NCBI GenBank assembly: GCA_038380435.1
Contig: JAWZYU010000007.1
Span: forward strand, 85,884,334 to 85,948,333
Direction: 5' to 3'
Origin: Ryuthela nishihirai
Lineage: Eukaryota; Arthropoda; Arachnida; Araneae; Heptathelidae
Length of the DNA: 64,000 bases
In this document: piece after piece, positions 9,276-22,719 of the stretch
Position numbering within the stretch: the first letter of the stretch is position 1
Layout of the letters: the number at the start of each line of letters is the position of its first letter
Notes under the pieces: generated by a model
What the model saw: only the letters and a program-made list of their open reading frames with translations
Told to the model about the DNA's origin: nothing
Databases searched by the model: none
Translations under genes and position numbers: made by a program

Positions 9276-10895
9276 TTTGACAACTTTCATTACAAAACTA
9301 GCCTTAATTTTTCAATCATCTGCATTACCAACCAAAATGATTTACAATGGTGCCACTGCTATTCTATTAAAGATCTGATCATGTTGATTTAATATTGTAA
9401 AAAATGTTTAAAAACAAATTCCAAGGACATTATTCCTTTCAGGGGCATTTATTTGTCAAAAGACAGTGTTTCATCCAGGGACAACCTCTGGAGGAATCCT
9501 GGAAAACTGAGACATCTTGTCAGAATATTCATGCATTTATTATGACACATTTTGAATAGTGAATAAAGTTTTTTTTTGGGGGGGGGGGGGGAGAAGAAGG
9601 GAACTATTTTACATTAACCCTTTCACTACCATACTATCCCAAGATAATCAAGATTTTAAATGTATTCGTCAAATCAATACTATTCCTTCCTCACTACTTC
9701 CTATTTGCAATTTGGGCTGGTATGGTAACAAAAGGGTTAAGTAATCAATCAGAATTTGGTGTTAAAACTTAGGACCAACCAATCATAAATTTCTATATTG
9801 ACTAAAGTGAAAATAAGAACAGTGTATTGTGTTTCAATCACTTTGCATCCACAAGTTTGTACACTATCCTGGATTTAAACCCCTTAATATATCATGCCTA
9901 TATATTCCAACCATTTAGACATGTGGAGATGGGTTAATTACAGCACTATGAACTGAACACGCTGGATACTATTAGGTGTTAAAAGCTAATTGCCAGCTGC
10001 TTTCAGACCTGTGGCATTTTCCACAGAAATTATCTGTCACACTGTTGAGATAAACATTTGACAAGTGATGATGAGGAAAGCCGTACCTACAAATAGAAAC
10101 ACTGTTATTAAATAATGAGTTTCCAAATAAAGATATTAATTAAAGATTAACAAATTTATTTAATAAATTTCTGAGTTATATCATTCATTTTCAAACTATG
10201 AGAAGAATTGCTTTATGTATTTGAATTTATGTGGTCACATTTAAAATGGATTGCATAGTAATAAGCTATTTCTATTTTTTTGTTTATTACATCTACAATA
10301 ATTTGTCTCTCTCATCCCATTTTTTAAGTAGGCTTCTGCTAAATTCTGCTGGAAAACTGATATGCCAGTAGCTGATACACAAAAAGAGTGACATGCACGC
10401 TACAGATTGTCTGTTCCAAGCTTTAAGATCGTTATGACCCAGCCATTTAGCCATGCAGATCCCCCATCTGCATGAGCACAATGAGTGGTTGCACCTAGTT
10501 CTCAAAAGGAAACAAAAAATATGCATATTTTAATCTATAAGTTTGTATATTCTATTCTTTTAAGTTCAATTTCAGAGAAAAAGCTGTTATCTTTGCTTTT
10601 GTCATTTATCTGTACATTGTAGACAGTCAACCTTTTCATTGATAAATGAAAAATTTTTTGTCTGGATAGATACTAGTAAAATATTAGTTTTTATGAATGG
10701 TTAGCTGTAAGTTTTGCCTTGGGTGGGAATTGAATCCATTCTTCCCAGCTAATGCCAGCTATTCTTGACCACTAAACTATCAGCAGCTGTTTCTTCAGCT
10801 AATGTGACTTATGAACTTTCCTAAATATTGTTCTGGGCTGAATAGATATAAGATATTCTGTTTTGTTGGTATTGTACAGTTGTAAAGATAATATA
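9276..10895. other. Intron 1, middle part
   Basis: AT-rich. Contains 14 G at 9578-9591 after a T run, and at 10722-10790 a weak minus-strand tRNA-like stretch (TGGGAATTGAATCC). No gene recognised. Confidence 0.5.
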
Positions 10896-12120
10896 CACTG
10901 ACTGGACAAATTATTATATACACCCCGATAACAATATGGAAAGCAGAAGTATCACATCCAGTTACATCGAATGCTGAAACTGGCAATGCCTATAATTTGA
11001 ATCTACTTATTGGAAACCAGTCACAGAGAACTAATCATGGGTAAAGGCAGTGATGTAAGTGAATTTGACCTTGACCAAATAGTAGATGCGAGCAAGGCCA
11101 GCTTTTCACTACTACTGAACTATTGGGATTTCCACATCAGACTGTTACATATGTATATCAAAACTATGTGAAATACAGCAAAACTTACAACCAGTAGGAG
11201 AAATGCAAATATAAACAAGCATTGACTCTTGAGGTGAATGCAGACTGTCCCGTAATCATTACAAGGAATCACATGGCTACTGTGGAGCAGATAATGTTGG
11301 AATTGAATGAGGGTGCATTCACAAGCTTATGCAAGACAAAAAGACTTCCATTGTACCATGGGAAAACATAGGCTATGGCAGTCAATGTCCACATTGTGTC
11401 CCCTTGTTGACTGCAAGGCACCAAAAGATTAGACTGCAGTTTGCACAGGCCTATCGCAACTGGAGTTCAGAGGACTGGAAACACTTCATCTGGTCTGACA
11501 AATCATGGTTTCAACTCTATCACGCCGATGGCAGGGTGCAATGTGTGGCATAAACCAAATGAAGCGATGGACCCAACAAGCCAAGTTGGAGTCATACAGG
11601 AAGGTGGAAGTGGTTTAACAGTTTAGGGTGCTTTACATGGGCTTCTTTGGGCCCCTTCGTATCCATCAAGATCTCCATCACTGGCACAAGGTATGTGAAC
11701 ATCCTTGCTGACCATCTACATCTATACCTGTTAGTAACAATTCTCTTTCTGCACCATGACACCATCTTTCAATAGGACAATGCCATACTGCATACTTCCC
11801 AAGTGGTGACCAATTGGCTCCATGAGAATTCAAGTGAGTTTACTATACTCAAATGGCCCCCTCAATCAGTGGACCTTAACACCATTGAGAATTTGTGGGA
11901 AAAATTGGAAAGATCTGTTTGAGCCCACCAATCCCCACTGGCAACTGTGGATGATCTACGACAGGCAATCCTCGCTTCATGGGTGGCAGTACCATCTCCA
12001 TGTTTTCATCACCTCATTGAGTCCTTGCCAAGGCATCTTAATGCTGTTGTGAGAGCAAAAGTGGGGGGGGGGGAGCAACAGGTTATTAGGTAGGTCTATA
12101 TAATAATTTTTTCATTCAGT
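10896..12120 (+). mobile_element. Tc1-like element A
   Basis: Imperfect terminal inverted repeats: CACTGACTGGACAAATTATT at the left and, read inward from the right, ACTGAATGAAAAAATTATT; both continue ATATA(C/G)ACC. The inside encodes a decayed Tc1 transposase. An 11-G run (12063-12073) lies just after the coding end. Confidence 0.85.
11037..12055 (+). pseudogene. Decayed Tc1 transposase (DDE)
   Basis: Starts MGKGSDVSEFDLDQIVDA. The first catalytic Asp is in HFIWSDKSWF, with LYHADGRV after it; the second is in DNAILHTS; the Glu is in TIENLWEKLER, within a changed QSVDLN (family QSPDLN). Several frameshifts and stops (for example a TAG before DNAILHTS) break the frame, so no transposase is made. 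It lies in the gene's sense orientation in intron 1. Confidence 0.85.
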
Positions 12121-13442
12121 TTAACAATATCATGCACCTAGCATACTTTAATTCTTAGTAGTAGCTTGAAAAATATTAATGTCTACATTAAATAATTTTA
12201 TTTAATAATCATGGAAGAAACTGAAAAATTAGCATCAACCTGTATCATAATTCTAGTGGTAGCTTGTGCAACAAAAGTGGATGGATGCAGTAAATAATTA
12301 AAACAAATTGTGGAATAAAAAAATTAAAAAGAGTTTAAGTACACAATTAAAAGGACCTTCTTGCTCAGAAATTAAAAATAACTTAAAATCCTCTGTCTTT
12401 GAGCAATAAAATATTAAAATTTATCCTTCAAACTAATTACATGTTAAAAGTTTTTAGGAGAAAACTCGGAAGCTTTTCAGGGCAAGGACAGCACTCCGTC
12501 TTCAGTGAAGTGACGCTATGTGGTGACTTTAGGGCTGTTTAGAGCTTCTTTCCACATGTGAAGGGTGATTCCAATGTCTCAGTTGCAGGTGGGGATGGGC
12601 AAGATCATTGTTTCAATAGCCTCAAGACTATTGAAATAATGATCTTGTTGCATTTTGTGGGGAAAAGAAATTTATCTGTGTTTACATCCTCATTAATGTA
12701 ATTAATTTGTTGTAAAAATTCTGGTAACCATCTTCTCTTTTATTGGAAGTGGTAATGGTTACTATTTGCATGTCTCTGTAAGTAGAAAGGAGTCATCATT
12801 TTTTGCCGCCATCAGCTTATGTGTTTTACAACCCACCCACCCTACTTCTCTACAAGAATCATTAGTTGGATTACTTCCTGTATGCTTGGTAAGTTTTCTA
12901 AGCATTCCTTAGGCACTTCCATAAGTATAAGTTTAAGTGAAGTTTGTTTCTATTCACTGTAGTTGCTTAAATTTCAGATGTAAAAAAAAACAAAATTATT
13001 CAGAAAATAAACTTTCCCCCCTACATTTTTATGTTATAATCAAGAGGAACTTGTCTCTGTTACAAGTTCACTTATTATCACTATTATTATCACTGATTAT
13101 AATCACTTATAAGACAGAATAATTTTTATTAGCTTCAGTGAGACTTAAACCCATGATTCATAGTTAGAATTATTTGACATGTATTTGGTAATGAGGAATC
13201 ATTGACATAGGGTGCCTTAGCCATATTTTTTTGATATAAGTAAGAGAAGTAGAATCTGACTGTTGTGACTTCAATAACATGTTTTCTAAGGCAGTCCCCA
13301 AAATTCAGACCTTCAAGCATGACAAACACCCCAGCCACTAAAACATGTCAACCTCTTTCCCATATCAGAGATTCTTGGATATGCCACTGTGCATAAACAC
13401 TTTTGGCTTGTGAATGGGTTTAATGGCTTTAAGTCAAATTAA
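12121..13442. other. Intron 1, unassigned
   Basis: AT-rich, no gene. Holds the 48-bp hairpin listed at 12600-12647. Confidence 0.5.
12600..12647. repeat. 20-bp-arm hairpin
   Basis: Arms 12600-12619 (CAAGATCATTGTTTCAATAG) and 12628-12647 pair at 19 of 20 positions around an 8-nt loop. Not part of any repeat family seen elsewhere in the window. Could be a tiny MITE end-join or a short-hairpin RNA; nothing decides. Confidence 0.6.
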
Positions 13443-13621
13443 ATACCCCCTAAAGCAGCTGCTTGGCACAGAAGTCTGACAGGAGCCTGTCAGTTTAATA
13501 CGCCATAGTAGAAGGTCTGTGAGGTTGGCGGGACCTCAGCTGAAAAACAATTCACACACACACCCATGCCTTACCAGGGCTTGAACCCAGGTCCTTATAT
13601 CAGTTGGCCACGAGATGGCAT
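13443..13621 (-). mobile_element. S1 SINE copy 4, internally deleted
   Basis: S1 tail with the CTGACAGGAGCCTGTCAG hairpin, body and B box are present on the minus strand. The A-box region has lost about 20 bp between the ATCAG and TGGCCACG blocks. Confidence 0.85.
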
Positions 13622-14449
13622 TTAAGTCTTAAGCCAATGAAAATTATTTTGTCTTATAAGTGCTCTTTTTGTTATGAGTTCCTTGTGATTGCCTCATCAT
13701 TAATAATGGAAAAAAGTTTATCTGTCACACCTTTCTTCCTATTGCATTTTGCTTGTAAGTTTATGGATATCTCCAATAGTTGTTTCATGATATCATTCCA
13801 ATCTGGTGGCCAATGATACTGAATTATATCTCAAAGAAAGTTTGTGCAAGGAGTGTTTCAGATTATAAACTAAAAGAATAAGATATTGCCTCTGGTGAAT
13901 ATGGGATGCATCATTTCAAAGAGATTGAAGTTTTTATTTGCTGCCTTTAGCAACTTCCAGACCCAGATTTGGAAAAAGTAAGGGGGAAAGAGGGTGCAAT
14001 AGGCACAATCAAGCTAGAAAAAAGTAAAAGGTGACCAAGAGACTGGATTTCTATTGCAGTAGAACATTTTCCACTACTGTTTTAGAGGCCTTTAAATATT
14101 TATTGAATTGTGCACATTTTATAATTTTTGCCTACTTTACCCTTATCAGCACTCTCAAAAATAGTGGATATTAGGTTGCCAGGTGTCTGGATTTTGTCAT
14201 GTTTGTCGTGCCAAAAAATTTGTATCTGACCGGACAAAGAAATATCTAGTTTTCCAGATTAATGTAAAACTAGAAGAGAAAATATTGCCTCTGGCACATA
14301 TGGGAATCTTGTTTTCAAAGAGAATTAGTTTTTCCTTTACCTACTCTTTCACTCTTTAAAAGTTTTAATTTGAGCTAACAGATAATGGGGAAATATAAAG
14401 TTTTTTTTAGTAATTACACATGTCTTTTATTTCTTAAATGTAAAAATGT
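13622..14449. other. Intron 1, unassigned
   Basis: AT-rich, no gene or paired repeat recognised. Confidence 0.5.
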
Positions 14450-15440
14450 TGCATTTCCCACACCCCTCTGAGAAAAGTATTAGATTATTGCTATCAGTGG
14501 AATATCTCTTGAAAAACTACCACTGAAATTTCAAATTTCCATCGTATACAAATCATTTGCAAAAGTCATTAACAATTTTTCCATTTCTGCATTTAGTGAT
14601 CTGTAATGATATAAATTAAAACTATCTAAGTATTAAAAAAATGTGAATTTTTCAAATACTTAGGTAATTTTAATGACCTGACCCTCCCCCTGAGGGTAAG
14701 GGGTCAAGAATTGTTATCAATGGAAACTTGGTAACTTTCATATTCCACCACCAAAATTTCCAGCATAAATACATTGTAAATAAATAAAAATAAGTATCCC
14801 CTCAAGTAGCTGCTTGCCAGCCTGTTAGTTTATACGCCATGGTAGAAGGTCATTGAGGATGGCGGGACTTCAGCAGAAAAACAACGCAAACATCCATGCT
14901 TAAATCAGTAGTAAAGAATCACAGGATATGTCCTGTATACATGGAACTCATGAAATAATAAACTGAAAAAATTTTAGGTTTGCCCTTAGATCAAAAGCCA
15001 AGAGCACTTAAAATTTTGGAATTTTTTAATTTTTGCATCAGTAGAAGGAGCAATTATAGCTTTTGGGATATCAGAAAGTGCAAATTGTAAAATTTCATGA
15101 ATACCTATCAAACCTAAAAAGAATTTTTAATTTCTCTATAAATATTATCTTTTAAAACAAAAAAGTCATATTTTCCCACCCACCCTGGAATTAGGAGTCA
15201 ATTTATTGTTGTCGGTGGACACTTCATGATGTTCACATTCCACCACCAAAATTTCTAACTTAAAATAATCATTTGTAATATTCATTTGTAATATTCATTT
15301 AAAATTTTCAAAATTTCCCACCATTAGAGGGGCAATTATAGTTTTTGGAAGATACCGAAAGTACAAAGAAAGTACAAATCGTTGCTTCATCAATACCTAT
15401 ACAACACAAAAAGAATTTTTAATTTATATCCATAAGCAAA
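14450..15440. repeat. Degenerate tandem repeat, about 0.5-kb period
   Basis: Block CATTCCACCACCAAAATTTC recurs near 14740 and 15235, each time after a GG(G/A)GTCAA...TTGTT(A/G)TC block. GG(G/A)GCAATTATAG(C/T)TTTTGG recurs near 15050 and 15330, and AAAAGAATTTTTAATTT near 15117 and 15408. A partial older unit may sit near 14460-14540. No coding potential. Confidence 0.55.
14795..14909 (-). mobile_element. S1 SINE copy 5, 5'-truncated
   Basis: Tail and body of S1 on the minus strand, with the CAAG(T)AGCTGCTTG motif; the tRNA-like head is missing and the sequence stops soon after the AACGCAAACATCCATGC block. Confidence 0.8.
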
Positions 15441-16672
15441 AATGTTGTCTACAGATGGACAGAAAGACGACAAAGCAAACTATTGTTGTGTTTTCTTTGA
15501 AAACAAGATGAAAAAGATATATATGCTTTTCACTGTAAAAGCAGCATTCTGTTCAGTTACTTATGGTACAAATATGATTTCAATATGGTGCAAATATAAT
15601 GATAAATTGTTAGTTGGTATGGCTATGACAACATGTTCGGTTAGCAACTCTGTCTTCTGTCAACTCATCTTCTCTCAAATTATGATGTGAATGCATGACA
15701 ACATTGTACAGGCTGCATTCTGCCTGTAACCATCTGAGTGTTTACAAATAATGCACCAGTGTGAAGCACTATTTTATGAAAATTATAGAATATTAATAAT
15801 TGCTGCACAATAGTTTGGTGACAGACTTTATAAAATTGAACATAAATATATTACTCCTCCCCCCCCAACAGTTGTTTTTAAAATGACTGAATATACAGCA
15901 AAGAAACCCCTCTAAAAGGAAAATGAAGAGAATGTGTAAATATAATTAATATGGGCAACATAATTTTCTTAGATTGTTAAGTGTCCAAGTGAAGATGATC
16001 CTAATGCAAGGTACAAATTGTGTGTTATTAATTTTACTGTAACTTATGATGGCATAAAAACAGTCACTAAACATGCTAGCATGCAAAAACATCAGAATTT
16101 GCAGAAACAGTTTCATCTTCCCAGAATCTGGTTTTGACCGGTCGACATGTCTGGTTTTGTGGTTCACTTCATCTGCCAACTGTATGTGGTTGTGGTCCGG
16201 ATTGCAGTGCCAAATTTCAGGTCGAGAATCCAAGAGGGAGACTGCACTAACTTTCAATGCAGGAAACAACAGAATATGCAGATTAAAAGTGAGACATGAG
16301 TTGTCACAATTTGTTTAGAAACGAAACCACGGGCCAAGTGAGAACCTTATTTTTAAACTAATCACCGGGCAACACGAGGGTTGCTGTGCAGGAAGTTTGG
16401 ACCATGCGAATGAATATCACGGGCCATAGGGTAGCAAAACCTGTGGTAACGGAAATAAAATCTCGATAGCTTATGCAGAAACTAAGCCACAGTCTATAAG
16501 GAGTGCTCGCTGATGTCAACAACGATCTGGGCAAATTTCTTCCTGTTGAAAATCGGTTCTAAAGTGTCGGGTCTTATAAAATTTACCGTTAATGCAGTGA
16601 AAATAAGAATATACAGGTTAAAAGTGACACCCAGGCAGTACCAGGTAAGTTCAGCTAGTAAATAATAAATAA
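15441..16672. other. Intron 1, unassigned; GC-richer block near 16070-16640
   Basis: The block at 16070-16640 is less AT-rich than its surroundings and contains two related pieces 0.3 kb apart (near 16250-16300 and 16575-16630) sharing AATGCAG and GGTTAAAAGTGA-like motifs. I do not recognise it; it may be an old transposon. Confidence 0.35.
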
Positions 16673-16861
16673 ATACCCCCTCAAGCAGCTGCTTGCAACA
16701 GAAGCCTGTCAGTTTAATACGCCATAGCAGAAAGTCTGTGAGGATGGTGGAACCTCAACAGGAAAACAACACGCACACCCATGCCTTACCCAGGGGGTTT
16801 GAAACCCAGGTCCCTTAGATTAGTAGCCAAGTGTGCTAACCACTTGTCCATGGGATGGCTT
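16673..16861 (-). mobile_element. S1 SINE copy 6
   Basis: Minus-strand S1 with both tRNA boxes degraded; the CAAGCAGCTGCTTG palindrome is intact but the other tail hairpin has lost one arm. Confidence 0.87.
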
Positions 16862-17537
16862 CCCGTATTAGTCTTGTATATTTTGATGTCCACAATCTTT
16901 CTTTGCAGTTACCATTGTACTTGATCAGATTTTACTCTTATCAAAACATTAAAAAATTGATCAAGTTTATTGACAGCAACAATAGCACATATTGTAAAAT
17001 CTATATTGGCAGTATATGGGAACTCCTACTACAAGGCCTGTAATATTGTGCAGATTATCAGCAGCCACAGATACAGACAAAATCAAAGATCAGATTCATC
17101 AAACTCAATGCCAATATGAGCACACAACTCTGACCACAGATAAGTGCTGTAGAGTTGAATTAAAAATTTGGAAAATTTAGCTCTGGAGTATAAGGTAACA
17201 GAAATTGAAATTAAAATAAAGCCCATTGAGATTTAATTCATTTTTTTTAATTTGAATGCATAAATGGTTAAGAATTTATAGTTTATGTCATGAATAAATA
17301 GACTATTTTTATGTTTTTCATTTATCACTAGAATGCTATGTTCATCTATTTGCTTTTTAATAGTCTCATTTAGTCTAATTTTTATTTGAAAAGTCTGACT
17401 TTTTCTACATTCTCATTAAAATGGATCCCTCATAATTAATATTTACCAATGTACCAAATGATCCAAAATAACCCCTGCCTTACTGTATAAATTTTTGTAT
17501 TACTGTTAGATATTTAATTATTCATTTTCCTCTCTAG
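16862..17537. other. Intron 1, last part
   Basis: AT-rich, nothing recognised before the acceptor TTTTCCTCTCTAG at 17525-17537. Confidence 0.6.
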
Positions 17538-17649
17538 GAAAGCCTGAAAAGAATAGAGGAGCTCAATAAACATAGAAACTTTCCAAATAGTGCTTTATTT
17601 GGAATCACCCAATTTTCTGATTTAACACCTACAGAATTTCGACAACATG
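17538..17649 (+). CDS. CTSO: Cathepsin O-like protease, exon 2
   Basis: Codons 61-97 plus the first base of codon 98, between CTCTAG and GTATGT. It completes the I29 inhibitor helix: after the EYDKR...F of exon 1 come ESLKRIEELNKHR and then FGITQFSDLTPTEF. The ERFNIN pattern is kept except that the second-helix Asn is Ser; from memory human cathepsin O has the same Ser, which helps to place it. The GxNxFxD motif reads GITQFSD. The propeptide keeps the enzyme inactive until it is cleaved in the lysosome. Reading frame and splice phase agree with exons 1 and 3. Confidence 0.93.
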
Positions 17650-17833
17650 GTATGTGGAAGGAAAAATTATTTCTAGTAAAATAGAATTTCAATAGAATAA
17701 ACAAAAAAAAAAAATGCATTGATATTTTTGCAGAATGTATAATTTAAATGTTAATTACAAGATTAATTTTAATATTATTAGGCAGTGTTTTTAATAAATT
17801 CATTTTCTTTTACAATGTACTACTTATCATATA

Positions 17834-19075
17834 AGCTCACCGGACTAAAAATTAGTCATCTCCCACCGTAAGAGGGTTAAGTCTCTTTGACAGCAACAGA
17901 GGGCACCAGTAATAAATGCGTCCTACAAATAGCTATGCCGTGCACTACAGGTTTCTTACAGTGACAAGAATTTGTTGGTGCCACATGTGTGTTAGTTGCT
18001 CCATGAAACATGGGTCATGCCAAAGATGTGAATGAGTGGCAAAATGGTGTTATTGCTTTTGGCTGAGCCAAAGGGCATAGTGTACAAGAAGTTGCTGCCT
18101 TTGCAGGTGTGTCGAAACATACTGTCCAAAGGATCTTCCAGCAGTTGTGTACATCGCAGTCCACCGCTAATCATCGGCAGAACTGCGGCAGAAAGATTGT
18201 GCTCATCAACAGGGACCGTCACAGTGTGTCATGCACTGTTAGGGCAAACTGCTTTGCAACGAGGTAGAAATTGCTCGTCAGTCAATGCAGGCCTATAACA
18301 AGCTGTTTCTGAATGAACACTCTGAAGGGAGCTGCATGCCATGGATATCTGGGGCAGAGTACCATGGAAGAGACCCATGTTATTTACTCTGCACAAGGCT
18401 GCATGGCTACAGTGGATACGGCATCACAAACACTGGACTGTCGACTTTTGGAAGTATGTGATCTGGTCGGATGAGTCACATTTTTGCTCGTACTCAAATG
18501 ATGCAAATGTGACGGGTACATCATAAGCTGCATGAAGCCTTCCGTATGGACTGTGTGCAAGGTTCTGTTCGAGCTGGAGGAGGCTCTGTGATGTTCTGGG
18601 AGTGTTTTAAGTACAAGGAAATGGGTCCTTTGGTTGTGGTGACGTCACACTTGAACCAGAAGGGCTATATGGAGCTACTGAATATCCACATGTTGCCTTT
18701 TGTGCAGCATCTCCACAGTGAACACCAGAAGGATACCCCAATCTTCCAAGACAACAACTGTCACATAAACAGGGCTCAAAGTGTGTCAGATTGGCATGAT
18801 GAGCATTCTGAAGCTTTCGAACATCTTAACTGGCCCGCCAAATTCCCGAATTTGAATCTCATAGAAAATTTGTGGAACTATTTGGAGCAATGAGTGAAGT
18901 GCCATCCCAGCCATCTGGCCGAACTGCAGCATTTGCTGCTGGAAGAGTGGATGAATATTGATGTGCACTACATCTGCACACTGATGGCATCCATGCCAAA
19001 CAGGATTTTGGCTGTTCTTCAGTCGCACGGAGGCATTACACGCTATTAGGTGACTAATTTTTTGTCCAGTGAGCT
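17834..19075 (+). mobile_element. Tc1-like element B
   Basis: Terminal inverted repeats of at least 26 bp: AGCTCACCGGACTAAAAATT at the left; AGCTCACTGGACAAAAAATT read inward from the right. TA on both sides is the target duplication. The element starts 184 bp after exon 2. Confidence 0.92.
18010..19049 (+). pseudogene. Decayed Tc1 transposase of element B
   Basis: Starts MGHAKDVNEWQNGVIAFG, has a helix-turn-helix (GVSKHTVQRIFQQL), the first Asp in VIWSDESHF after a frameshift, then 115 uninterrupted codons at 18546-18893 with GGGSVMFWECF, the second Asp in FQDNNCH and the Glu in NLIENLWNYLEQ. The usual SPDLN is FPNLN. Ends with an HGGITRY-like tail and TAG. Frameshifts and stops in the first half inactivate it. 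Confidence 0.88.
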
Positions 19076-20847
19076 TATCTATACAGATACTCTGGGTTAT
19101 GTAAAATTATTTAAGCAAATTTGACTTTATATAAAAATCTCAAAAAAAATTTAAAAATCCAAAAATTCTGAGTTGTGAAAATTTGTGTTAGCAAGTAAAT
19201 AGACTATTTATATGGGCATCTCTGCAGTTGAAAGACTTGATAACTTTTAAGAAGTTAATAAGAAGGGTTGAATGGCTACCACAACCAACTTCATGAAAGC
19301 TTCCAATACAAGAACTTGAAGAGGAGGATGATGCCCATCCCCCACTTTGTCACGATCAGTAATTTGCATTTAGTACTCCATGAAAAATAGTAAAGTCAAG
19401 TGCTTTGTCGTTCGTTAAAATTTGGAGAAAAATGTATAGAAAACATGAAATGTATTAAAATTACATTTACGTTCATTCTAACGGATTAAAAACCAGTATC
19501 CTACCATAATTTCCTACTCCTTCACATGAGGAAGCCAACATTAGGAATAAAGACATGAAATTGAATTGTAAATTATTTTTAACTACAGGGTGTATATAAA
19601 TATGTAAATTTACTCATGAATTAAAGCTGTATGGAAAGACACACACACTGTGCATCATCTGCAAGAGAAAACTCTCAAAGTTCTGAACATCACACATATT
19701 CAACAAAGATCACTATTTGTCACACATACAATGTTCAAGCAATATTCAAGCTCCATCCATGTACACTGGAGCATGTTAATGCCAATTGAAATAATAGCTT
19801 TGATTCTGTTCTTTAAATTATCGATGTTACCACCAGAGTTTGGCAACAGTCTTTTATGTATCCCCAGGCCTAGATCTATTAAAAAAAAATGAGGTCTTGA
19901 AAAAGTTTCTTGAAATTTATGAAATATACTTAAGTTTAATAGTTTTATTCTTCTATTACCCTTACTAGCATTCTCAAGGGGGGAAGAGTTTCCTTGCCCC
20001 CATCTCTAGAATCAGCCCTGTTTATCCCTATAGACCAAAGTCACAAGGTGTGATATATGGTCATATGGCCAGCCAAGAGATGGGACCAGCATGGTTAATC
20101 CATTAGCCCATTAATTTAGAAAATGCTGAATTAAGAGATGCATGCACAATCAAGCTCTAGTGTGGTGGTGTACTGTGTTTCTTGTGACTATGGATCCAAG
20201 TAATTAACTGTGGATCCAATAATCTCCAAGTAATTGCTAGATGTCACAGTCACTTCAACTAAGGAAAATGGTCTGATCAAACAATTATGCAACAGGCCAC
20301 ACATTAACTTTAGGGGCTGTCTCTAACTTGCTCTACTGTGATATGAGAGTATTCTGATCCCCAGATGCAGACATTCTGTTTGTTTACTTTCCCTGAAACA
20401 TGGAATGTGCCATATCAGAGAACATAATTTTTCTTCGGGAATTCAGTTTCTTTGTCCAGTTTCTCAAGCATGTCACTTTAAATTCCTTACAGGCTACCCT
20501 ATTACTGGTTTAATTGCCTGCACCATTTACAACTTCTAAGTATACAGGCATTTTCATAATACCCAATGCATTGTCAAAATGAGCTTTCCATATTCTATTT
20601 TATAATTGAAACTAAAACTCAAATTTAAAATTAGGATTAATTTTTAAGAAATCTTATATATTTGTTATTAGCATTCTGAAAGTAAGCTTTTTTCGTTTAT
20701 GAAATGTTTCATAATTTTGGATAGTTTCACTGCAGCTGTTAATAAATAGATGTATATTACATTACAGCCTCTCTTTAATTACTGACCTGGTGATTTTGAC
20801 CAATGACTGGATAAATTTCCTAGTTGCAATATTAAATACATACCTAC
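19076..20847. other. Intron 2, unassigned
   Basis: AT-rich. At 19586 an ACAGGGTGTATATAAA stretch looks like a transposon terminus, but no inverted partner was found. No gene. Confidence 0.5.
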
Positions 20848-21030
20848 ATACCCCCTCAAGCAACTGCTTACCACATAGGTCTGACAGGAGACCCAGTTTA
20901 TACGCCATAGTAGGTCTGTGAAGGTTGCGGGACCTCAGCAGGAAAATGATGCATACATCTGTGCCTTACCCCAAGCTCGAACCCAGGTACTGTAGATCAG
21001 TAGCCAAGCATGCTAACCACTCACCTCATG
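20848..21030 (-). mobile_element. S1 SINE copy 7
   Basis: Minus-strand S1, full head and body, with small deletions in both tail hairpins; one of the more diverged copies. Confidence 0.85.
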
Positions 21031-22719
21031 CTAAAAATGTGTGAAATAGTGAAGCAGTTTTAATACATTGTAAAATGAAAACCCTTTACAAAGTATAGTT
21101 TAGTCCATTAAAAATAGGATGCATTTTACCTTTGCATATTCCTTGTTAATGTGCAAAGATCTTATTTTTCTATTTTTACTTTTCTAATTGTTAAATTTTT
21201 GTTACTTACCTTTCTTTTTAACCAGTAGAATCTTTAGTATGATTTAACCACCCTAATTCTCATATGTTTTCTTCTGGTGGCAGTTAATAATATTCCTTTC
21301 TTATTTAACAAGCACATAAATTATGTGTTAAGGTTAGAGAAAAATCTTCAATATGTGTTCTCAATTCATGTAACACACGATGCAGGAACACTCTTGTAAG
21401 TGTATGATGTCAATCATTATTGGCTTGTGAATTCCCCAAAAGAGAGTTAATATTGTATGTAACCCTGAGTTAGAAGTAGGGAGGGTTAATTGCAGTTCTT
21501 AGGTATAGAGATTGTTCGAATGAAAAGTGGACAACCTCCATATCAGGGTAATGGACTGAGTGACCCTTGTACCTCACATGGAAATAGGCATACATAGAAG
21601 GAAGTCATAACTTCCAAATTACTGGTATCAGTTTGAACATTAGAGACATTGTGTGGATTTCAGACAAACCCTGTACAGAAGCATCCAAAGTTGAACAATG
21701 TGTGGTGTACTGACATTTTAATTTGGCTCTTGAGGGCTGCTGTTGATAGAGTTTCTGGGCTCTGGTGATACCATCAACTCACAATGAAAATGTGAAACTT
21801 AAATAATGATAAGAGCCTTTGAAGCAAGCAATAAAGTCGAAGCAGCCAGGATTTTTGAGTAAGAAAATTGTTTCATTGCATGACAACATCTGTTTCCCAT
21901 ACTCCCCAAGTAACAATAGCAACATTGAATGGGAATGGTTGGAATGCTTGGAATGCTTGGAACATCTTCCCTGTAGTCTTAGCATCTCCCCTAATTACAA
22001 ATTTCCTCTATTAGATTTTCACTTTTCTGTATTTTTAAAAAACACAATGAGAAGAAATTGAAGCCAACAAAGAGGCATATTGCACTGTTGCAGATTTCCT
22101 TGTGCAACAGCCAAAGTCATTCTAGGAAAGATGGCATCATCTTCCTAATGCTAATTTTGTATTGGAATTAAATATCTTCATAGACATGGAAAATTTTAAC
22201 AGATCAGTAAATGATTAATGCTTCATTTTTGACTTATCCACTTTTCATATGAATGACCCTTATAATAATAATAAGCTGGTACATTGTTGCAATGGGTATT
22301 ATTCATTCTGAGATTTCTTGATTTTATTGGCACTTTAATGAGTGATTAAAGTTAGTCTTTTTATTTGGAGTTGAGAATTTTATACTCTATAGTAAGTGTT
22401 TGAAATTAGTCATTGACCAGTATTCTTAAATAATTTATAATCTTACAACTGAAAATTAATTCCTGGACATAAAACAAACATCAAAAATGTAACAATTTAA
22501 AAATTATTTGATTAAGGATTTTGGGTCGAGGTTCCCTGTTTAGAAAAATATTAATTGTTCTTACGAAACCTTTCACTTTCAGCAATTGATAAATTGCCAG
22601 TGCCTGAACACTAATATAAAATATTACATTAATTGAAATTAGATATGTTTGTTTAGCTTATTAAAGTTATACAATGTAGTGACCACATCTAGACTGAGGA
22701 GGAGGAATTCTAATAATTA
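21031..22719. other. Intron 2, unassigned
   Basis: AT-rich. A short run of GGAATGSTT units (21928-21960) is the only local repeat. No gene. Confidence 0.5.
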
